Shown here: in pieces, positions 39,474 to 49,508 of the stretch | Layout: every line of letters starts with the position of its first letter | Position numbering within the stretch: position 1 is the stretch's first letter | Source: Burkholderiales bacterium | Lineage (GTDB): Bacteria > Pseudomonadota > Gammaproteobacteria > Burkholderiales > Burkholderiaceae_F | Direction: 5' to 3' | NCBI GenBank assembly: GCA_020248785.1 | Contig: JADCGX010000018.1 | Location: forward strand, 1-64,000 | DNA length: 64,000 nucleotides | Notes under the pieces: generated by a model | Told to the model about the DNA's origin: nothing | Database searches by the model: none | The model's input: the letters and a program-made list of their open reading frames with translations, nothing else | Made by a program: the position numbers and the translations under genes

Positions 39474-39479
39474 CGGCGG

Positions 39480-39485
39480 ATTGTC
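39480..39485 (-). promoter_or_regulatory. -10-like GACAAT just before GST gene
   Basis: On the minus strand, GACAAT is separated from the GST ATG by 6 nt. No Shine-Dalgarno fits between them, so transcription may start at the initiation codon. Confidence 0.4.
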
Positions 39486-39591
39486 GCTGCTGCGCTGCGC
39501 CGTCCGCGGGCCGTTCACGGGCGGCTCGATGGTGGCTCGAGGACGGCTCGGGGCGGGCCGAAGGCCGCCCGCCGGCCGCCCGGCCGGCGCG

Positions 39592-40119
39592 CTACAGCAG
39601 CGCGTAGGTGGTGGTGGCGTGCGCGGCCAGCGCGCCATCGGCGCCGGCGATCTCGATCTCGCCGAAGGCCAGGCTGCGGCCCATCCGCAGCACCCGCGCC
39701 GTCACCCGGGCCGTGCCGCCCGGGCCGGGAATCGGGCGCAGGAAACTGGTCTGCAGCTGCACGGTGCCCATCGGCTTGAAGCCGCCCAGCCTCGTCATCA
39801 CCGCGAGGACCATCGCCGTGTCGGCCGCGGCCATCATCGTCTGCCCGCAAAGCACGCCGCCGGCGTGCACATGGCGGGGCGCCACGGGGAGCGCGAGCAC
39901 GACCTCGCCCGGACGCGCCTCGAGCACTTCGAGCCCGAGCTCGCCCAGCCAGGGGGCGAACAGCGTGCCCAGGGCGTCCTGCAGCATGCGCAGGTCGACG
40001 GGCGCGCCCGCGGGCGAGGGCGCCGCCATCCCACCGGCCGCGGCAGCCGGTCGAGACGGGGGCGACAGTGGAGACGTTGGCGACGCGGGAACGTCGGGCG
40101 ACGGAGCCGGCTCGGGCAT
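39592..40119 (-). CDS. PaaI-like hot-dog thioesterase
   Basis: The ATG at 40119, preceded by aggagtgcc, gives 175 residues. A Pro/Ser/Ala-rich N-terminus of about 45 residues precedes the hot-dog domain with [31 protein letters not shown] and [10 protein letters not shown]. PaaI-type enzymes release CoA from aryl- or acyl-CoA. The extended N-terminus has no domain look. Confidence 0.8.
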   Translation of the reverse strand: MPEPAPSPDVPASPTSPLSPPSRPAAAAGGMAAPSPAGAPVDLRMLQDALGTLFAPWLGELGLEVLEARPGEVVLALPVAPRHVHAGGVLCGQTMMAAADTAMVLAVMTRLGGFKPMGTVQLQTSFLRPIPGPGGTARVTARVLRMGRSLAFGEIEIAGADGALAAHATTTYALL

Positions 40120-40283
40120 GGGGCACTCCTGGGCGCGCAGCGGACCCACGGCCCGCAGGGCGAGCGCCACGACCCGCAGGGCGGGCGGATTCTATGCAGC
40201 GGCCTGCAGCGGCTCCGTCATCCGACTTGGTAGTACGCTTTGGGCTTCGACGTCCCTTCCGGTCCGCAGCGGGCCGCCCCAGC

Positions 40284-40991
40284 ATGCGCAAGATCTACCC
40301 CAGCGCCGCCGCGGCGCTCGACGGCATCGTCCGCGACGGCCAGCTGCTTGCCGTCGGCGGCTTCGGCCTGTGCGGCATCCCCGAGGCGCTGATCGAGGCG
40401 CTGCGCGCGTCCGGCGCGAAGAACCTCACCGTCGTCAGCAACAACGCCGGCGTCGACGGCTTCGGTCTGGGCAAGCTGCTCGAGACGCGCCAGATCCGCA
40501 AGATGATCTCCAGCTACGTCGGCGAGAACAAGGAGTTCGAGCGCCAGTACCTGGCCGGCGAGCTCGAGCTCGAGTTCACGCCGCAGGGCACGCTGGCCGA
40601 GAAGCTGCGCGCGGGCGGCGCCGGCATCCCGGCCTTCTTCACGCGAACCGGCGTCGGCACGATGGTGGCCGAGGGCAAGGAGACGCGCGAGTTCGACGGC
40701 AAGACCTACGTGATGGAGCGCAGCCTGGTGCCCGACGTGTCGCTCGGCAAGGCCTGGATGGCCGACGAGAGCGGCAACCTGGTGTTCCGCCGTACGGCAC
40801 GCAACTTCAACCCGGCGGTCATCATGGCCGGCCGGATCAGCGTGGTGGAGGTCGAGAAGATCGTTCCCACCGGCAGCATCGACCCCGACGCCGTGCACCT
40901 GCCGGGCATCTACGTGCACCGCCTCGTGCTGAACCCGAACCCGGAGAAGCGCATCGAGAAGCGCACGATCCGCGACAAGGCCCCGGCCTGA
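40284..40991 (+). CDS. scoA: 3-oxoacid CoA-transferase subunit A
   Basis: A 235-residue alpha subunit. The family signature [16 protein letters not shown] is near the start, followed by [11 protein letters not shown] and the [21 protein letters not shown] segment. It pairs with the beta subunit encoded 19 bp downstream to move CoA from succinyl-CoA to acetoacetate or a similar 3-oxoacid. This permits use of ketone bodies and branched-chain or aromatic degradation products. Confidence 0.92.
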   Translation: MRKIYPSAAAALDGIVRDGQLLAVGGFGLCGIPEALIEALRASGAKNLTVVSNNAGVDGFGLGKLLETRQIRKMISSYVGENKEFERQYLAGELELEFTPQGTLAEKLRAGGAGIPAFFTRTGVGTMVAEGKETREFDGKTYVMERSLVPDVSLGKAWMADESGNLVFRRTARNFNPAVIMAGRISVVEVEKIVPTGSIDPDAVHLPGIYVHRLVLNPNPEKRIEKRTIRDKAPA

Positions 40992-41010
40992 CCCGACGAA
41001 GGAGCGACAC

Positions 41011-41652
41011 ATGCCCTGGACCCAGGAACAGATGGCCGAGCGTGCGGCCAAGGAGCTGCAGGACGGCTTCTACGTCAACCTCGGCATCGGCATCCCGACG
41101 CTGGTGGCCAACTACGTGCCCAAGGACATCACCGTCTGGCTGCAGAGCGAGAACGGCATGCTCGGCATCGGCCCGTTCCCGACCGAGGACGAGATCGACG
41201 CCGACCTGATCAACGCCGGCAAGCAGACCGTGACGACGATCCCCGGCTCCAGCATCTTCGGCAGCCACGACAGCTTCGCGATGATCCGCGGCGGCAAGAT
41301 CAACCTCAGCATCCTCGGCGCGATGCAGGTCAGCGAGCGCGGCGACCTGGCCAACTGGATGATCCCCGGCAAGATGGTCAAGGGCATGGGCGGCGCGATG
41401 GACCTGGTGGGCGGGGTGAAGAGCGTCGTCGTGCTGATGGAGCACGTGGCGCGCAAGAAGGACGGCTCGGGCTTCGAGCTGAAGATCCTGCCCCGGTGCA
41501 CGCTGCCGCTCACCGGCGTGCAGGTGGTCGACCGCATCGTCACCGACCTGTGCGTGCTCGACGTGACGCCGCACGGGCTGAAGGTGGTCGAGCTGGCCCC
41601 CGGCGTCACCCGCGACGAGGTGCAGGCCAAGACCGGCGTGCCGCTGCAGTAG
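41011..41652 (+). CDS. scoB: 3-oxoacid CoA-transferase subunit B
   Basis: A 213-residue beta subunit with a strong ribosome binding site (aaggagcga). GIGIPTLV and the catalytic glutamate in [12 protein letters not shown] are present, as is the [19 protein letters not shown] segment. It completes the SCOT-type heterotetramer with the product of the upstream gene. Confidence 0.93.
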   Translation: MPWTQEQMAERAAKELQDGFYVNLGIGIPTLVANYVPKDITVWLQSENGMLGIGPFPTEDEIDADLINAGKQTVTTIPGSSIFGSHDSFAMIRGGKINLSILGAMQVSERGDLANWMIPGKMVKGMGGAMDLVGGVKSVVVLMEHVARKKDGSGFELKILPRCTLPLTGVQVVDRIVTDLCVLDVTPHGLKVVELAPGVTRDEVQAKTGVPLQ

Positions 41653-41664
41653 CGCGGCCTCCGC

Positions 41665-43560
41665 ATGGCCGGCCGCGTGCCCATCGCGCGCACCCTGTGC
41701 GCGCTGGCGTCGGGAACCTTGCTCGGCCTGCTGCTGGCGGGCTGCGGCGCGCCGGCCGTCACGGGGTCTGCGACGCAGCCCGGCCTCGGGCCTTCGCCGG
41801 CAGACACCGTGCTGCCCGAGGCGGCCACGCCCGGTCGGGCCGCGCCGGCCGGTTCGACGCCGAGGCCCTCGTTCGCGCGCGAGGCGGTGGCTGCCGCGCA
41901 CCCGCTGGCGTCCGAGGCGGGGGCCGCGCTGCTGGCGGCCGGCGGCAATGCGCTCGACGCGGCGATCGGGGCACAGTTCGTGCTGTCGGTCGTCGAGCCA
42001 CAGGCCAGCGGCCTGGGCGGCGGCGGCTTTCTGCTGCACTGGGACGGCCGCGAAGTGGCCGCCTGGGATGGGCGCGAGACCGCCCCCGCGGCGGCCGGGC
42101 CGGACTGGTTCCTGCGTGCCGACGGCACGCCGCTGCCGATGGCTGCCGCCGTCGCCAGCGGGCGCTCCGTCGGCGTGCCGGGCCTGGTGTCGATGCTCGA
42201 GGCGGCCCACCGCGCGCACGGCCGGCTGCCGTGGGCGCGGCTGCTGCAGCCGGCGATCGCGCTGGCCGAGCAGGGGCATGCTGTCGGCCCGCGGCTGCAC
42301 GCCCTGCTGCAGGCCGAGATGCAGGGCAGCGGCGCGCTGGCGCGCGACCCGCAGGCCCGCGCGCACTTCCTCGATGCCGAGGGCCGGCCGTGGCCGGTCG
42401 GGCATGTGCTGCGCAACCCGGCGCAGGCGGCCGTGCTTCGCGCCGTGGCGCGCGACGGCGCGGCAGCGCTGCACCGTGGCGCGGTCGCCGCGGACATCGT
42501 GCGCCGTGCCGCCGCGCACGGGGCGCCGGGCGCCCAGCCGGCGCCGGCCGGGCGGATGACGGCAGCGGACCTCGAGCGCTACCGCCCGCAGCGGCGCACC
42601 GCGCTGTGCGCCGACTGGGCGCCGCACTGGCGCGTGTGCGGCATGCCGCCGCCGTCGGCCGGGCAGCTCACGCTGATGCAGACGCTCGGCATCGTCGAGC
42701 GCCTCGGGCGCGGCGCCGCCGCGCCGCCGGCCGGGGCCGCCGACGCCGACTGGCTGCACCGCTTCACCGAGGCCCAGCGGCTCGCCTTCGCCGACCGCAA
42801 CCGCCACGTCGGCGACCCCGACTTCGTCGCGCCGCCGTCCGGGCGCTGGGACAGCCTGCTCGACGCGGGCTATCTCGACGCCCGCGCCGCCCGCGTCGGG
42901 CCGCGCAGCATGCGGCAGGCGCCCGCGGGCGACCCTGCCGCGCCCGCCCTCGCCCTGGCCGCACCCGCGGCCGCGCCCGAGGGCGGCACGACGCACGTCA
43001 GCGTGGTCGACGCCGTCGGGCGCGCCGTGGCGCTGACCAGCAGCATCGAGGCGATGTTCGGTGCGCGGCTGATGAGCGACGGCGGTACCGGCCTGCCGGG
43101 CGGCTTCCTGCTCAACAACCAGCTGACCGACTTCTCCTTCGTGCCGTCCGACGCCCAGGGCCGGCCGCTGGCCAACCGGGTCGAGGGCGGCAAGCGGCCG
43201 CGCTCGAGCATGAGCCCGACGCTCGTCTTCGACCGCCGCGACGGTCGCCTGGCGATGGTGACCGGCTCGGCACTGGGCGCGCACATCATCCCGGCGGTGG
43301 CGCGCACGCTGGTCGGCACGCTGCGCTGGCAGCTGCACCCGCAGGACGCGGTGGCGCTGCCCCAGGTGTCGGCGCTGAACGGGCCGACCCTGCTCGAGGC
43401 CGGGCGCTTCGAGCCTGCGGTCGTGCAGGCGCTGCGCGAGCGCGGGCACGAGGTGGTGGAGCAGCCGCTGCCCACCGGGCTGAGCGCGCTGGCCTGGCGC
43501 GACGGCGCCTGGCACGGCGCGGCCGATCCGCGGCGCGAGGGCGCGGTGCGAGGGCGATGA
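41665..43560 (+). CDS. ggt: Gamma-glutamyltransferase (lipoprotein)
   Basis: A 631-residue GGT precursor. The N-terminus has a lipobox, LLLAGC, so it is probably anchored in the envelope. The chain is cut before Thr442 (GG-TTHVSVVD), which becomes the nucleophile. PLASEAGAALLAAGGNALDA, SGLGGGGF and the ALNGPT/GSALGAH loops of the family are present. It hydrolyses or transfers the gamma-glutamyl group of glutathione, recovering Cys-Gly in the periplasm. The next gene overlaps by four bases. Confidence 0.9.
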   Translation: MAGRVPIARTLCALASGTLLGLLLAGCGAPAVTGSATQPGLGPSPADTVLPEAATPGRAAPAGSTPRPSFAREAVAAAHPLASEAGAALLAAGGNALDAAIGAQFVLSVVEPQASGLGGGGFLLHWDGREVAAWDGRETAPAAAGPDWFLRADGTPLPMAAAVASGRSVGVPGLVSMLEAAHRAHGRLPWARLLQPAIALAEQGHAVGPRLHALLQAEMQGSGALARDPQARAHFLDAEGRPWPVGHVLRNPAQAAVLRAVARDGAAALHRGAVAADIVRRAAAHGAPGAQPAPAGRMTAADLERYRPQRRTALCADWAPHWRVCGMPPPSAGQLTLMQTLGIVERLGRGAAAPPAGAADADWLHRFTEAQRLAFADRNRHVGDPDFVAPPSGRWDSLLDAGYLDARAARVGPRSMRQAPAGDPAAPALALAAPAAAPEGGTTHVSVVDAVGRAVALTSSIEAMFGARLMSDGGTGLPGGFLLNNQLTDFSFVPSDAQGRPLANRVEGGKRPRSSMSPTLVFDRRDGRLAMVTGSALGAHIIPAVARTLVGTLRWQLHPQDAVALPQVSALNGPTLLEAGRFEPAVVQALRERGHEVVEQPLPTGLSALAWRDGAWHGAADPRREGAVRGR

Positions 43561-44510
43561 GGCCGCCGGGCGCGCTGCGGTGGCCGCGGGGCGCCGCCGG
43601 GCCGGCCGCCGCGGCGGCAGTCGCGGGCCTGCTGCTTGCGCCGGGCGTGGATGCGCAGCAGCGTGCGGTGGCGACGTGGCCGGAGCAGCACCGGCCGCTG
43701 CATCCGCATCCGCATCCGCACCCACAGCCGGAGCCGCAGCCGCAGCCGCAGCCGCAGCCGCAGCCGCAGCCCGCACCCCAGTTCGGCGTCTTCGTCGCCC
43801 CCGACGGCCAGGCGCTCGACCTCGAGTGGCACCTGCCTGCAGGTCCGGCGCAGGCCCTCGTGACGCTGCAGCACGGCTTCGCGCGCCGCTGCGCCAACCT
43901 GCGCGGGCTGGCCCAGGACTTCGCCGCGGAGGGCTACGCCACGCTATGCATCAATGCCGACATGGCGCGCGGCGCGCCCGCACTGGCCGCGGCGCTGGCC
44001 TCGGCGCTGGCGGCGCCCCCTCCCGACACCGGCCCGCAGCTGCCGGACGGGAGTGCGCTGCCGCCGCGCGTGATCGTGGCCGGGCACTCGGCAGGCGGCC
44101 TGTTCGCGTCGCGGGTGGGTGCCGGGCTGGCCGAGCGGGCCCCGGGCATGCTCGCGGCGGTGCTGCTGTTCGACCCCGTGGGTGGCGCCGATCTGGGCGC
44201 GGCGCTGCAGCGCGTGCGGCAGCCTGCGCGCGGCGGCCCCGCGCCGCCGGCGCTGGCGCTGCTCGCGCCGCCCTCGCGCTGCAACGCCGGCCCGCGGGCG
44301 CGGGACGCGCTGCAGGTCGCGCTTCACGCCGCCGCGGCGACGGTAGTCGAGGTCGGGCAGGGCACGCACCTGGACGCCGAGGGCAGCGACACCGAGATCG
44401 TGGCCGTCTGGGCCTGCCGCGAGGGTGCGCCGCGCGACACGGCGGTGCGGCAGCTGCGCGAGACGGCGCTCGCGTTTGCACGCGCCGCGCTCAGCGCGCC
44501 GCGTCCCTGA
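43557..44510 (+). CDS. Secreted alpha/beta hydrolase-like protein with His/Gln-Pro repeat
   Basis: The ATG overlaps the ggt stop. The 317-residue product has a signal peptide, then a repeat of His-Pro and Gln-Pro pairs (about residues 49-73), and then an alpha/beta hydrolase-like domain. [14 protein letters not shown] is the HG oxyanion motif, and [14 protein letters not shown] carries the GHSAG nucleophile elbow. A late GTHLDAEGS may hold the His. The fold suggests an esterase or lipase of unknown substrate. The coupling to ggt suggests an envelope function. Confidence 0.7.
   Translation: MRPPGALRWPRGAAGPAAAAAVAGLLLAPGVDAQQRAVATWPEQHRPLHPHPHPHPQPEPQPQPQPQPQPQPAPQFGVFVAPDGQALDLEWHLPAGPAQALVTLQHGFARRCANLRGLAQDFAAEGYATLCINADMARGAPALAAALASALAAPPPDTGPQLPDGSALPPRVIVAGHSAGGLFASRVGAGLAERAPGMLAAVLLFDPVGGADLGAALQRVRQPARGGPAPPALALLAPPSRCNAGPRARDALQVALHAAAATVVEVGQGTHLDAEGSDTEIVAVWACREGAPRDTAVRQLRETALAFARAALSAPRP
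43701..43776 (+). repeat. In-frame hexanucleotide repeat coding HP/QP pairs
   Basis: Units of CATCCG change to CAGCCG and repeat about a dozen times. They encode alternating His-Pro then Gln-Pro. The period of six keeps the frame in multiples of two codons. Slippage could vary the length of the linker without breaking the reading frame. Confidence 0.75.
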
Positions 44511-45567
44511 CCGCGGCGTCCCCTGGCGCCACGTCCCTCAGCGCGGCAGCCACCTCGGGCACCAGCTCGGGCCCGCGGTAGATCAGCCCGGTGTAGAGCT
44601 GCACCAGCGTCGCGCCGGCCTCCAGCTTGGCGCGCGCGTCCGCGCCGGAGAGGATGCCGCCGACGCCGATGATGGGCAGCGCGGGCAGCGCCGCGCGCAG
44701 GCGGCGGATGATGCGGTTGCTGGCCTGCAGCAGCGGCCGGCCCGACAGGCCGCCCGCCTCCTGCGCGTGGGGCAGTCCGGCCACCGCGTCGCGCGCGACC
44801 GTCGTGTTGGTGGCGATCACGCCGTCCAGGCCGTGGCGCACCAGCGTGGCGGCGATCAGGTCGACCTGCGACTCGTCGAGGTCGGGGGCGATCTTCACGA
44901 ACATCGGCACCCGGCGGCGCTGAGCGCGCGCCAGCTCCTCGCGCCGCGCCACCAGCGCGCCCAGCAGCGCGTCGAGCGCCGCGTCGCCCTGCAGCTCGCG
45001 CAGGTTCTGCGTGTTGGGGCTCGAGATGTTGACGGTGACGTAGTCGGCGTGCGGGTACACCCCCTCGAGGCCGGCCAGGTAGTCGTCCGCGGCCTGCTCG
45101 ATGGGCGTGGCCGCGTTCTTGCCGATGTTCAGCCCGATCACGCCGCCGGCAGCGCGGAAGCTGCTGGCTGCGCGGACGTTGGCCAGGAAGGCGTCCAGCC
45201 CGTCGTTGTTGAAGCCGAGCCGGTTGATCAGCGCCTCGGCCTGCACCAGCCGGAACACGCGCGGCTTCGGGTTGCCCGGCTGCGGCCGCGGGGTCACGGT
45301 GCCGACCTCTACGAAGCCGAAGCCCATCGCGCCCAGGCCGTCGATGCAGCGGCCGTTCTTGTCCAGGCCGGCGGCCAGGCCGACGCGGTTGGGAAAACGC
45401 AGCCCGGCCACCGTGACCGGGTCGGCCACGCGTGGCTGCGCCCACAGGCAGCGCGCGGGCGTGTGCTGCAGCCGCGCCACGGCGTCGAGCATCAGGTCGT
45501 GGGCGCGCTCGGGGTCGAGTCGGAACAGGAACGGGCGCGCGATCGGGTAGGGCACGGCGGGCAGCAT
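44491..45567 (-). CDS. pyrD: Dihydroorotate dehydrogenase (quinone), class 2
   Basis: A 358-residue class-2 PyrD. It has the N-terminal membrane-associating helices typical of the class, then [34 protein letters not shown] with the catalytic Ser, [10 protein letters not shown] and [19 protein letters not shown] (FMN site). It oxidises dihydroorotate and reduces ubiquinone in pyrimidine synthesis. The 3' end overlaps the upstream hydrolase gene by 20 bp in convergent orientation. A GACAAT hexamer lies 6 nt before the ATG. Confidence 0.96.
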   Translation of the reverse strand: MLPAVPYPIARPFLFRLDPERAHDLMLDAVARLQHTPARCLWAQPRVADPVTVAGLRFPNRVGLAAGLDKNGRCIDGLGAMGFGFVEVGTVTPRPQPGNPKPRVFRLVQAEALINRLGFNNDGLDAFLANVRAASSFRAAGGVIGLNIGKNAATPIEQAADDYLAGLEGVYPHADYVTVNISSPNTQNLRELQGDAALDALLGALVARREELARAQRRRVPMFVKIAPDLDESQVDLIAATLVRHGLDGVIATNTTVARDAVAGLPHAQEAGGLSGRPLLQASNRIIRRLRAALPALPIIGVGGILSGADARAKLEAGATLVQLYTGLIYRGPELVPEVAAALRDVAPGDAAVRDAAR

Positions 45568-45573
45568 CGGGCG

Positions 45574-45579
45574 ATTGTC
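45574..45579 (-). promoter_or_regulatory. -10-like GACAAT just before pyrD
   Basis: Minus-strand GACAAT with 6 nt to the pyrD ATG. There is no space for a standard ribosome binding site between a start site and the ATG. Confidence 0.42.
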
Positions 45580-45679
45580 GCAACGCCAGCGGCCGCTGCC
45601 GGCCGCCGGTCGCGGCGCCGGCGGGGGCCACGACGGCCACTGGGGCGGGCAGGGCTCCGGTGTCATCCAGACCGCCCTC

Positions 45680-45685
45680 GATAAT
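45680..45685 (+). promoter_or_regulatory. -10-like GATAAT just before rpiA
   Basis: GATAAT ends 7 nt before the rpiA ATG. It matches the Pribnow consensus at five of six positions. It faces away from the pyrD element about 100 bp away. Confidence 0.45.
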
Positions 45686-45692
45686 CGACGCC

Positions 45693-46352
45693 ATGACGCA
45701 AGACGAACTGAAGGCCCTGGTCGGCCGCGCGGCGCTGCAGTACGTGCCGCCGGGCGGCCTGGTGGGCGTGGGCACCGGAAGCACGGTGAACCACTTCATC
45801 GACGCGCTGGCCACGCTGCCGCGGCCGGTGGCCGGCGCGGTCAGCAGCAGCGAGGCCAGCACCGCGCGCCTGCGTCGGCACGGCATCCCGGTGCTCGAGC
45901 CTGGCGCGGTCGAGCGGCTGCCCGTCTACGTCGACGGTGCCGACGAGATCGACCCGCGCGGCTTCATGACCAAGGGCGGCGGCGCCGCGCTGACGCGCGA
46001 GAAGATCGTCGCCGAACTCGCCGAGCGCTTCGTCTGCATCGTCGACCAGAGCAAGCAGGTGCCCGCGCTCGGCGGCTACCCGGTACCCGTGGAGGTGATC
46101 GAGATGGCGGCGCCGCGCCTCGTGCGGCGCTTCGCGGCGCTGGGCGGCCAGGCGCGGCTGCGCCCCGGCGTGCGCACCGACAACGGCCACCCGCTGCTCG
46201 ACGTGCACGGACTGGTCATCGAGGACCCGTCCGCCTTCGAGCGCGAGGTCAACCAGTGGCCGGGTGTCGTCACGGTGGGCATCTTCGCGCAGCAGCGCGC
46301 GCACGTCTGCCTGGTGGGCACGCCCGAGGGCGTGCGCACGCTGGTGTTCTAA
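45693..46352 (+). CDS. rpiA: Ribose-5-phosphate isomerase A
   Basis: A 219-residue Rpi[14 protein letters not shown] (phosphate loop), [17 protein letters not shown] and [14 protein letters not shown] with the catalytic Asp/Glu/Lys are all intact. It interconverts ribose-5-phosphate and ribulose-5-phosphate, linking carbon metabolism with nucleotide synthesis; pyrD lies divergent next to it. Confidence 0.96.
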   Translation: MTQDELKALVGRAALQYVPPGGLVGVGTGSTVNHFIDALATLPRPVAGAVSSSEASTARLRRHGIPVLEPGAVERLPVYVDGADEIDPRGFMTKGGGAALTREKIVAELAERFVCIVDQSKQVPALGGYPVPVEVIEMAAPRLVRRFAALGGQARLRPGVRTDNGHPLLDVHGLVIEDPSAFEREVNQWPGVVTVGIFAQQRAHVCLVGTPEGVRTLVF

Positions 46353-46385
46353 TGTCCGTACCGATTCAGCCGCCCCCGAGGTGAC

Positions 46386-46592
46386 ATGGCCAAGCCGAAC
46401 TACGCCTTCGAGAAGAGGCAGCGCGAACTCGCGAAGAAGCGACGCAAGGAGGAGAAGGCCTTGCGCAAGACGCATCCGCACCCGCCTGGCGGGGAAGGCG
46501 CGGAAGGCGCGGCGGGCGCGGAGGGCGAGCCCGCCGCCGAGGCCGTGACGCCCGCGGTCAGCGGGACGGCAGGAGATCCGGCGCCGCGCTGA
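46386..46592 (+). CDS. Small lysine-rich conserved hypothetical protein
   Basis: A 68-residue basic protein beginning MAKPNYAFEKRQRELAKKRR, a pattern recurrent in Burkholderiales small proteins. The second half is Gly/Ala/Glu-rich and likely unstructured. It follows rpiA by 33 bp and its 3' end overlaps the convergent mnmC gene by 35 bp. Function is unknown; the charge suggests nucleic acid or ribosome contact. Confidence 0.6.
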   Translation: MAKPNYAFEKRQRELAKKRRKEEKALRKTHPHPPGGEGAEGAAGAEGEPAAEAVTPAVSGTAGDPAPR

Positions 46593-48510
46593 GCGGCGCG
46601 AGGCCCGCGCGCCGCAGCCACCGCGCGGGATCGACCGCGGCCGCGAGGTCGCGCTCCATCGGCCACGGCGCGCCCAGCGCCTGTGCGGCCACCAGGCGGG
46701 CAAGCAGCGGGGCCAGCGTGATCCCGCGCGCCCCGAGCGCCCCCAGCACGAACAGGCCTGGCGCCCCCGGGTGCAGCGGCCCGGCCAGCGGTTGGCGGTC
46801 GCGCGCGTGCACGCGCGCCGCGGCGCGGCTCGCGAGGCCCGGCCCGTCCGCCCAGGCACTGCCGACGAGACGCGCCGCGCGCCCGAGGTTGTACAGGCGG
46901 TCGCCGGCCAGCGGCAGGGGCGACGCCGCACCGGCGTGGGGAGCCCGGGTCGCGCCGAACAGCACCCGCCCGTCGGGCAAGGTCACGGCGTAGCCGTCGC
47001 CGGTCAGCGGCCGCAGCGGCCGCGCCGGCGGCGCGGCGTCCCACTCCACCTGCCCGCGCGTGAGCGCGAGCGGCCACTCTGCGGCGCCCAGGGCCGCCAG
47101 CAGCGGCCGCGCCAGCCGGGCGGCCTCGGCGGCGTTGGCCAGCACCACCAGCGGCGCCTCGGCGAGCGCCCCGCCCGAGGCATCGCGCAGGAGCCAGCCG
47201 CCGTCGGTGCGCTCGAGGGCGTGCACGGCGGCGTCGCAGCGCAGTGCGCACCCGGCGAGCGCATGCGCCACCCACTCGCGCGGCGCGAGCCAGCCGCCGA
47301 GCGGGTAGTGCCAGGCCGGCGCGTCGAGCGCGATGCCAGCCAGGGCCGAGGCGGCGTCGCGGTCGAGTGCCTGCACGTAGTCGGGCGGCAGGCCGCGGTC
47401 GGCCAGCAGGGCGCGCATCGCCGCCACGCCGCCCGCGCCGCGGTCGAGCCACAGCAGGCCATCGACCGCGCCGGTGACCGTGCCCGCGGCCAGCAGCGGC
47501 GCGTACTCGCGCGCCGCCAGCAGCGCCGCGGCCCGCAGCAGCCGCTGGTGCGGGCCGTCGTCGGGGCCGATCGAGCCGTGGAACAGCCCGGCGGGGTTGC
47601 CCGATGCGGCGCGCGCCGGCTCGGCGGCCGCCTCGAGCACGAGGACCTCGAGCCCCGCCTGCCGCAGCGCCTGCGCGGCCGCGGCGCCGGCCACGCCGGC
47701 GCCGACCACCACCGCCTGCGTGGGCGCCGGCGCAACGGCTCCGGGCGGCGTCCCTTTGGCTTTGCCATCCGCCGCCCCGGACGGCTGGGCCTTGCGCGGC
47801 GCGTGCGGCTGGTGGCGGGCCACCGTGATCTCGCGCTTGCCGCCGAGGCCGGGGGCCCGCTCGACGGCGAAGCCCGCGCCGGCCAGGCCGTCGCGCAACG
47901 ACCGGGCAACGCTCCAGGTCGCGGCGGTGGCGCCCGCGGCGGCGCGGCGGCCCAGCGCCGCGAGCACCGGTGGCGCCCACATCTGCGGGTTGCGGTCGGG
48001 TGCGAAGCCGTCGAGGAAGAACGCGTCGGCCTGCAGCTGCAGCTGCGGCAGCAGCTGCGCGACGTCGCCGAAGGCCAGCAGCAGCTGCAGCCGGCCCGAC
48101 TCGAAGTCGAGCGGGTGCAGGTTCGGCGTCAGCGCCGGCCAAGTGCGCACCAGGGCCTGCGCCAGCGCCTGTGCCGGCGCATCTGCGCCGGCGTGGGCGC
48201 GTGCCAGGTCCTCGCGCCGCGGCGGGTGCTTGTCGATCGACACGAAGGCCAGCCGCGTGCAGCGCTGCGGATCGTCGCGCCAGGTGCGCCAGGCGGCGAG
48301 GAAGTTGTGGCCGAGCCCGAAGCCGGTCTCGAGGACGACGAAGCGCTCGCGGCCGCGCCAGCGCTGCGGCAGCCCGTTGCCGGCCAGGAAGACGTGCGCG
48401 GCCTGCGCGTCCGCGCCGTGCAGCGGGTGGTAGACGTCGTCGAATTCGGGTGCGCGCGGGACGGCACCGCTCCAGTCGATGCCCGCGGGGACGATCGGGG
48501 CGGTCTTCAC
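46558..48510 (-). CDS. mnmC: tRNA 5-methylaminomethyl-2-thiouridine biosynthesis bifunctional protein
   Basis: A 650-residue two-domain MnmC with a GTG start. The N-terminal SAM methyltransferase (about residues 1-240) shows VLETGFGLGHNFLAAW and DAFFLDGFAPDRNPQMW. The C-terminal FAD oxidase shows AVVVGAGVAGAAAAQAL and NPAGLFHGSIGPDD. The oxidase removes the carboxymethyl group and the methyltransferase then methylates the wobble uridine of tRNAs. The link between domains is Pro/Ala-rich. It follows a HODM-like gene by 10 bp. Confidence 0.92.
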   Translation of the reverse strand: MKTAPIVPAGIDWSGAVPRAPEFDDVYHPLHGADAQAAHVFLAGNGLPQRWRGRERFVVLETGFGLGHNFLAAWRTWRDDPQRCTRLAFVSIDKHPPRREDLARAHAGADAPAQALAQALVRTWPALTPNLHPLDFESGRLQLLLAFGDVAQLLPQLQLQADAFFLDGFAPDRNPQMWAPPVLAALGRRAAAGATAATWSVARSLRDGLAGAGFAVERAPGLGGKREITVARHQPHAPRKAQPSGAADGKAKGTPPGAVAPAPTQAVVVGAGVAGAAAAQALRQAGLEVLVLEAAAEPARAASGNPAGLFHGSIGPDDGPHQRLLRAAALLAAREYAPLLAAGTVTGAVDGLLWLDRGAGGVAAMRALLADRGLPPDYVQALDRDAASALAGIALDAPAWHYPLGGWLAPREWVAHALAGCALRCDAAVHALERTDGGWLLRDASGGALAEAPLVVLANAAEAARLARPLLAALGAAEWPLALTRGQVEWDAAPPARPLRPLTGDGYAVTLPDGRVLFGATRAPHAGAASPLPLAGDRLYNLGRAARLVGSAWADGPGLASRAAARVHARDRQPLAGPLHPGAPGLFVLGALGARGITLAPLLARLVAAQALGAPWPMERDLAAAVDPARWLRRAGLAPLSAAPDLLPSR

Positions 48511-48520
48511 GCCTCGCCCG

Positions 48521-49474
48521 TCACCGGGCCGTGCCGGAACCCGCGCGCGCCGCCAGCCATGCGAGCAGCGCGTCGCGCACCGGCACCAGGCCACGGTAGG
48601 CCAGCACCGCCGGGCTCATCGAGGCGATCGCGTCGTGCAGCCGGGCCGCGCGGGCGGGCGTGTCCAGCGCCTCGTCGAGCCGCTGCACTTCGACGCGGAT
48701 CGTGAAGATCGCCTGCCCGATCGCGGGCAGCGGCAGGAAGGTCTGGCGCTCGCTGCGCAGCCAGGCCGCGGCGACGCCGGTGTGCTGCCAGCGCCCGGGA
48801 TCGCTGCGCGCCGGATGGGCGTGCAGCCGCGGCTGGTCGGTGACGTTCCAGACGAAGCGCTCCCAGCGCTCGGGGCCAGCCACGGTGCGCACCAGCGCTT
48901 CGGAGGCGCGCAGCAGCAGCGTGTTGTCGGCCACCGGGCCGTGGATGGCGGCGAAGCCGCGGCCGACCTTCTCTTCCGGCGCCCAGTGGCTGGGCAGCGC
49001 GACGGCCAGCCAGGGCACGGTGCCGTCGGCGGCGTCGAGCAGCGCGAAGTCCTCCTCGAAGGCGAGCGCGAGCAGCCCGGCGAGCCGCCACGCGGGCGGC
49101 AGGCCCGTCAGGCAGCGGGCGATCTCGTCGCCGTGGCCGAAGCGGCCCGGCGCCAGTTGCTCGATGCGGCCGTCCGCGGCATCGATCGCGACGCCGAGGC
49201 CGTGCGCCAGCGCGCGCCGTCCGTCCCAGCGCCACGCTGCAGGCTGCTCGCGTGCCGCGTGCGCCGCCAGCGCGTGCAGCGCGGGCGTCGCGTCGAAGCC
49301 GGCACGCTGCAGCAGCGCCTGCGGCCAGAACGCCGACAGCACCGCGAGCTTCTCGCGCTGATGTCGCCCGCCCGCGGCGGCAGGGGTCAGCTGGGCCGCG
49401 TCGGCGGCCAGCCGGCGCAGCCCGGGCTGCATCCGGAACGGCGCCTGCACGGCGGCGTCGAAGTCGAGGCTCAT
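48521..49474 (-). CDS. DUF3445 protein, heme-dependent oxidative N-demethylase-like
   Basis: A 317-residue protein of the DUF3445/HODM alpha-like family. Typical segments are LPSHWAPEEKVGRGFAAIH, WNVTDQPRLH and RSERQTFLPLP followed by IFTIRVEVQRLDEAL. The known member is the heme-containing alpha subunit of a dimethylamine-type demethylase. No genes for the flavin or folate partner subunits are adjacent. The role here is therefore uncertain. It lies 10 bp upstream of mnmC. Confidence 0.75.
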   Translation of the reverse strand: MSLDFDAAVQAPFRMQPGLRRLAADAAQLTPAAAGGRHQREKLAVLSAFWPQALLQRAGFDATPALHALAAHAAREQPAAWRWDGRRALAHGLGVAIDAADGRIEQLAPGRFGHGDEIARCLTGLPPAWRLAGLLALAFEEDFALLDAADGTVPWLAVALPSHWAPEEKVGRGFAAIHGPVADNTLLLRASEALVRTVAGPERWERFVWNVTDQPRLHAHPARSDPGRWQHTGVAAAWLRSERQTFLPLPAIGQAIFTIRVEVQRLDEALDTPARAARLHDAIASMSPAVLAYRGLVPVRDALLAWLAARAGSGTAR

Positions 49475-49508
49475 CGCACGGCGGCGCGCCGCGCCGGCTG
49501 CGCCCGGT

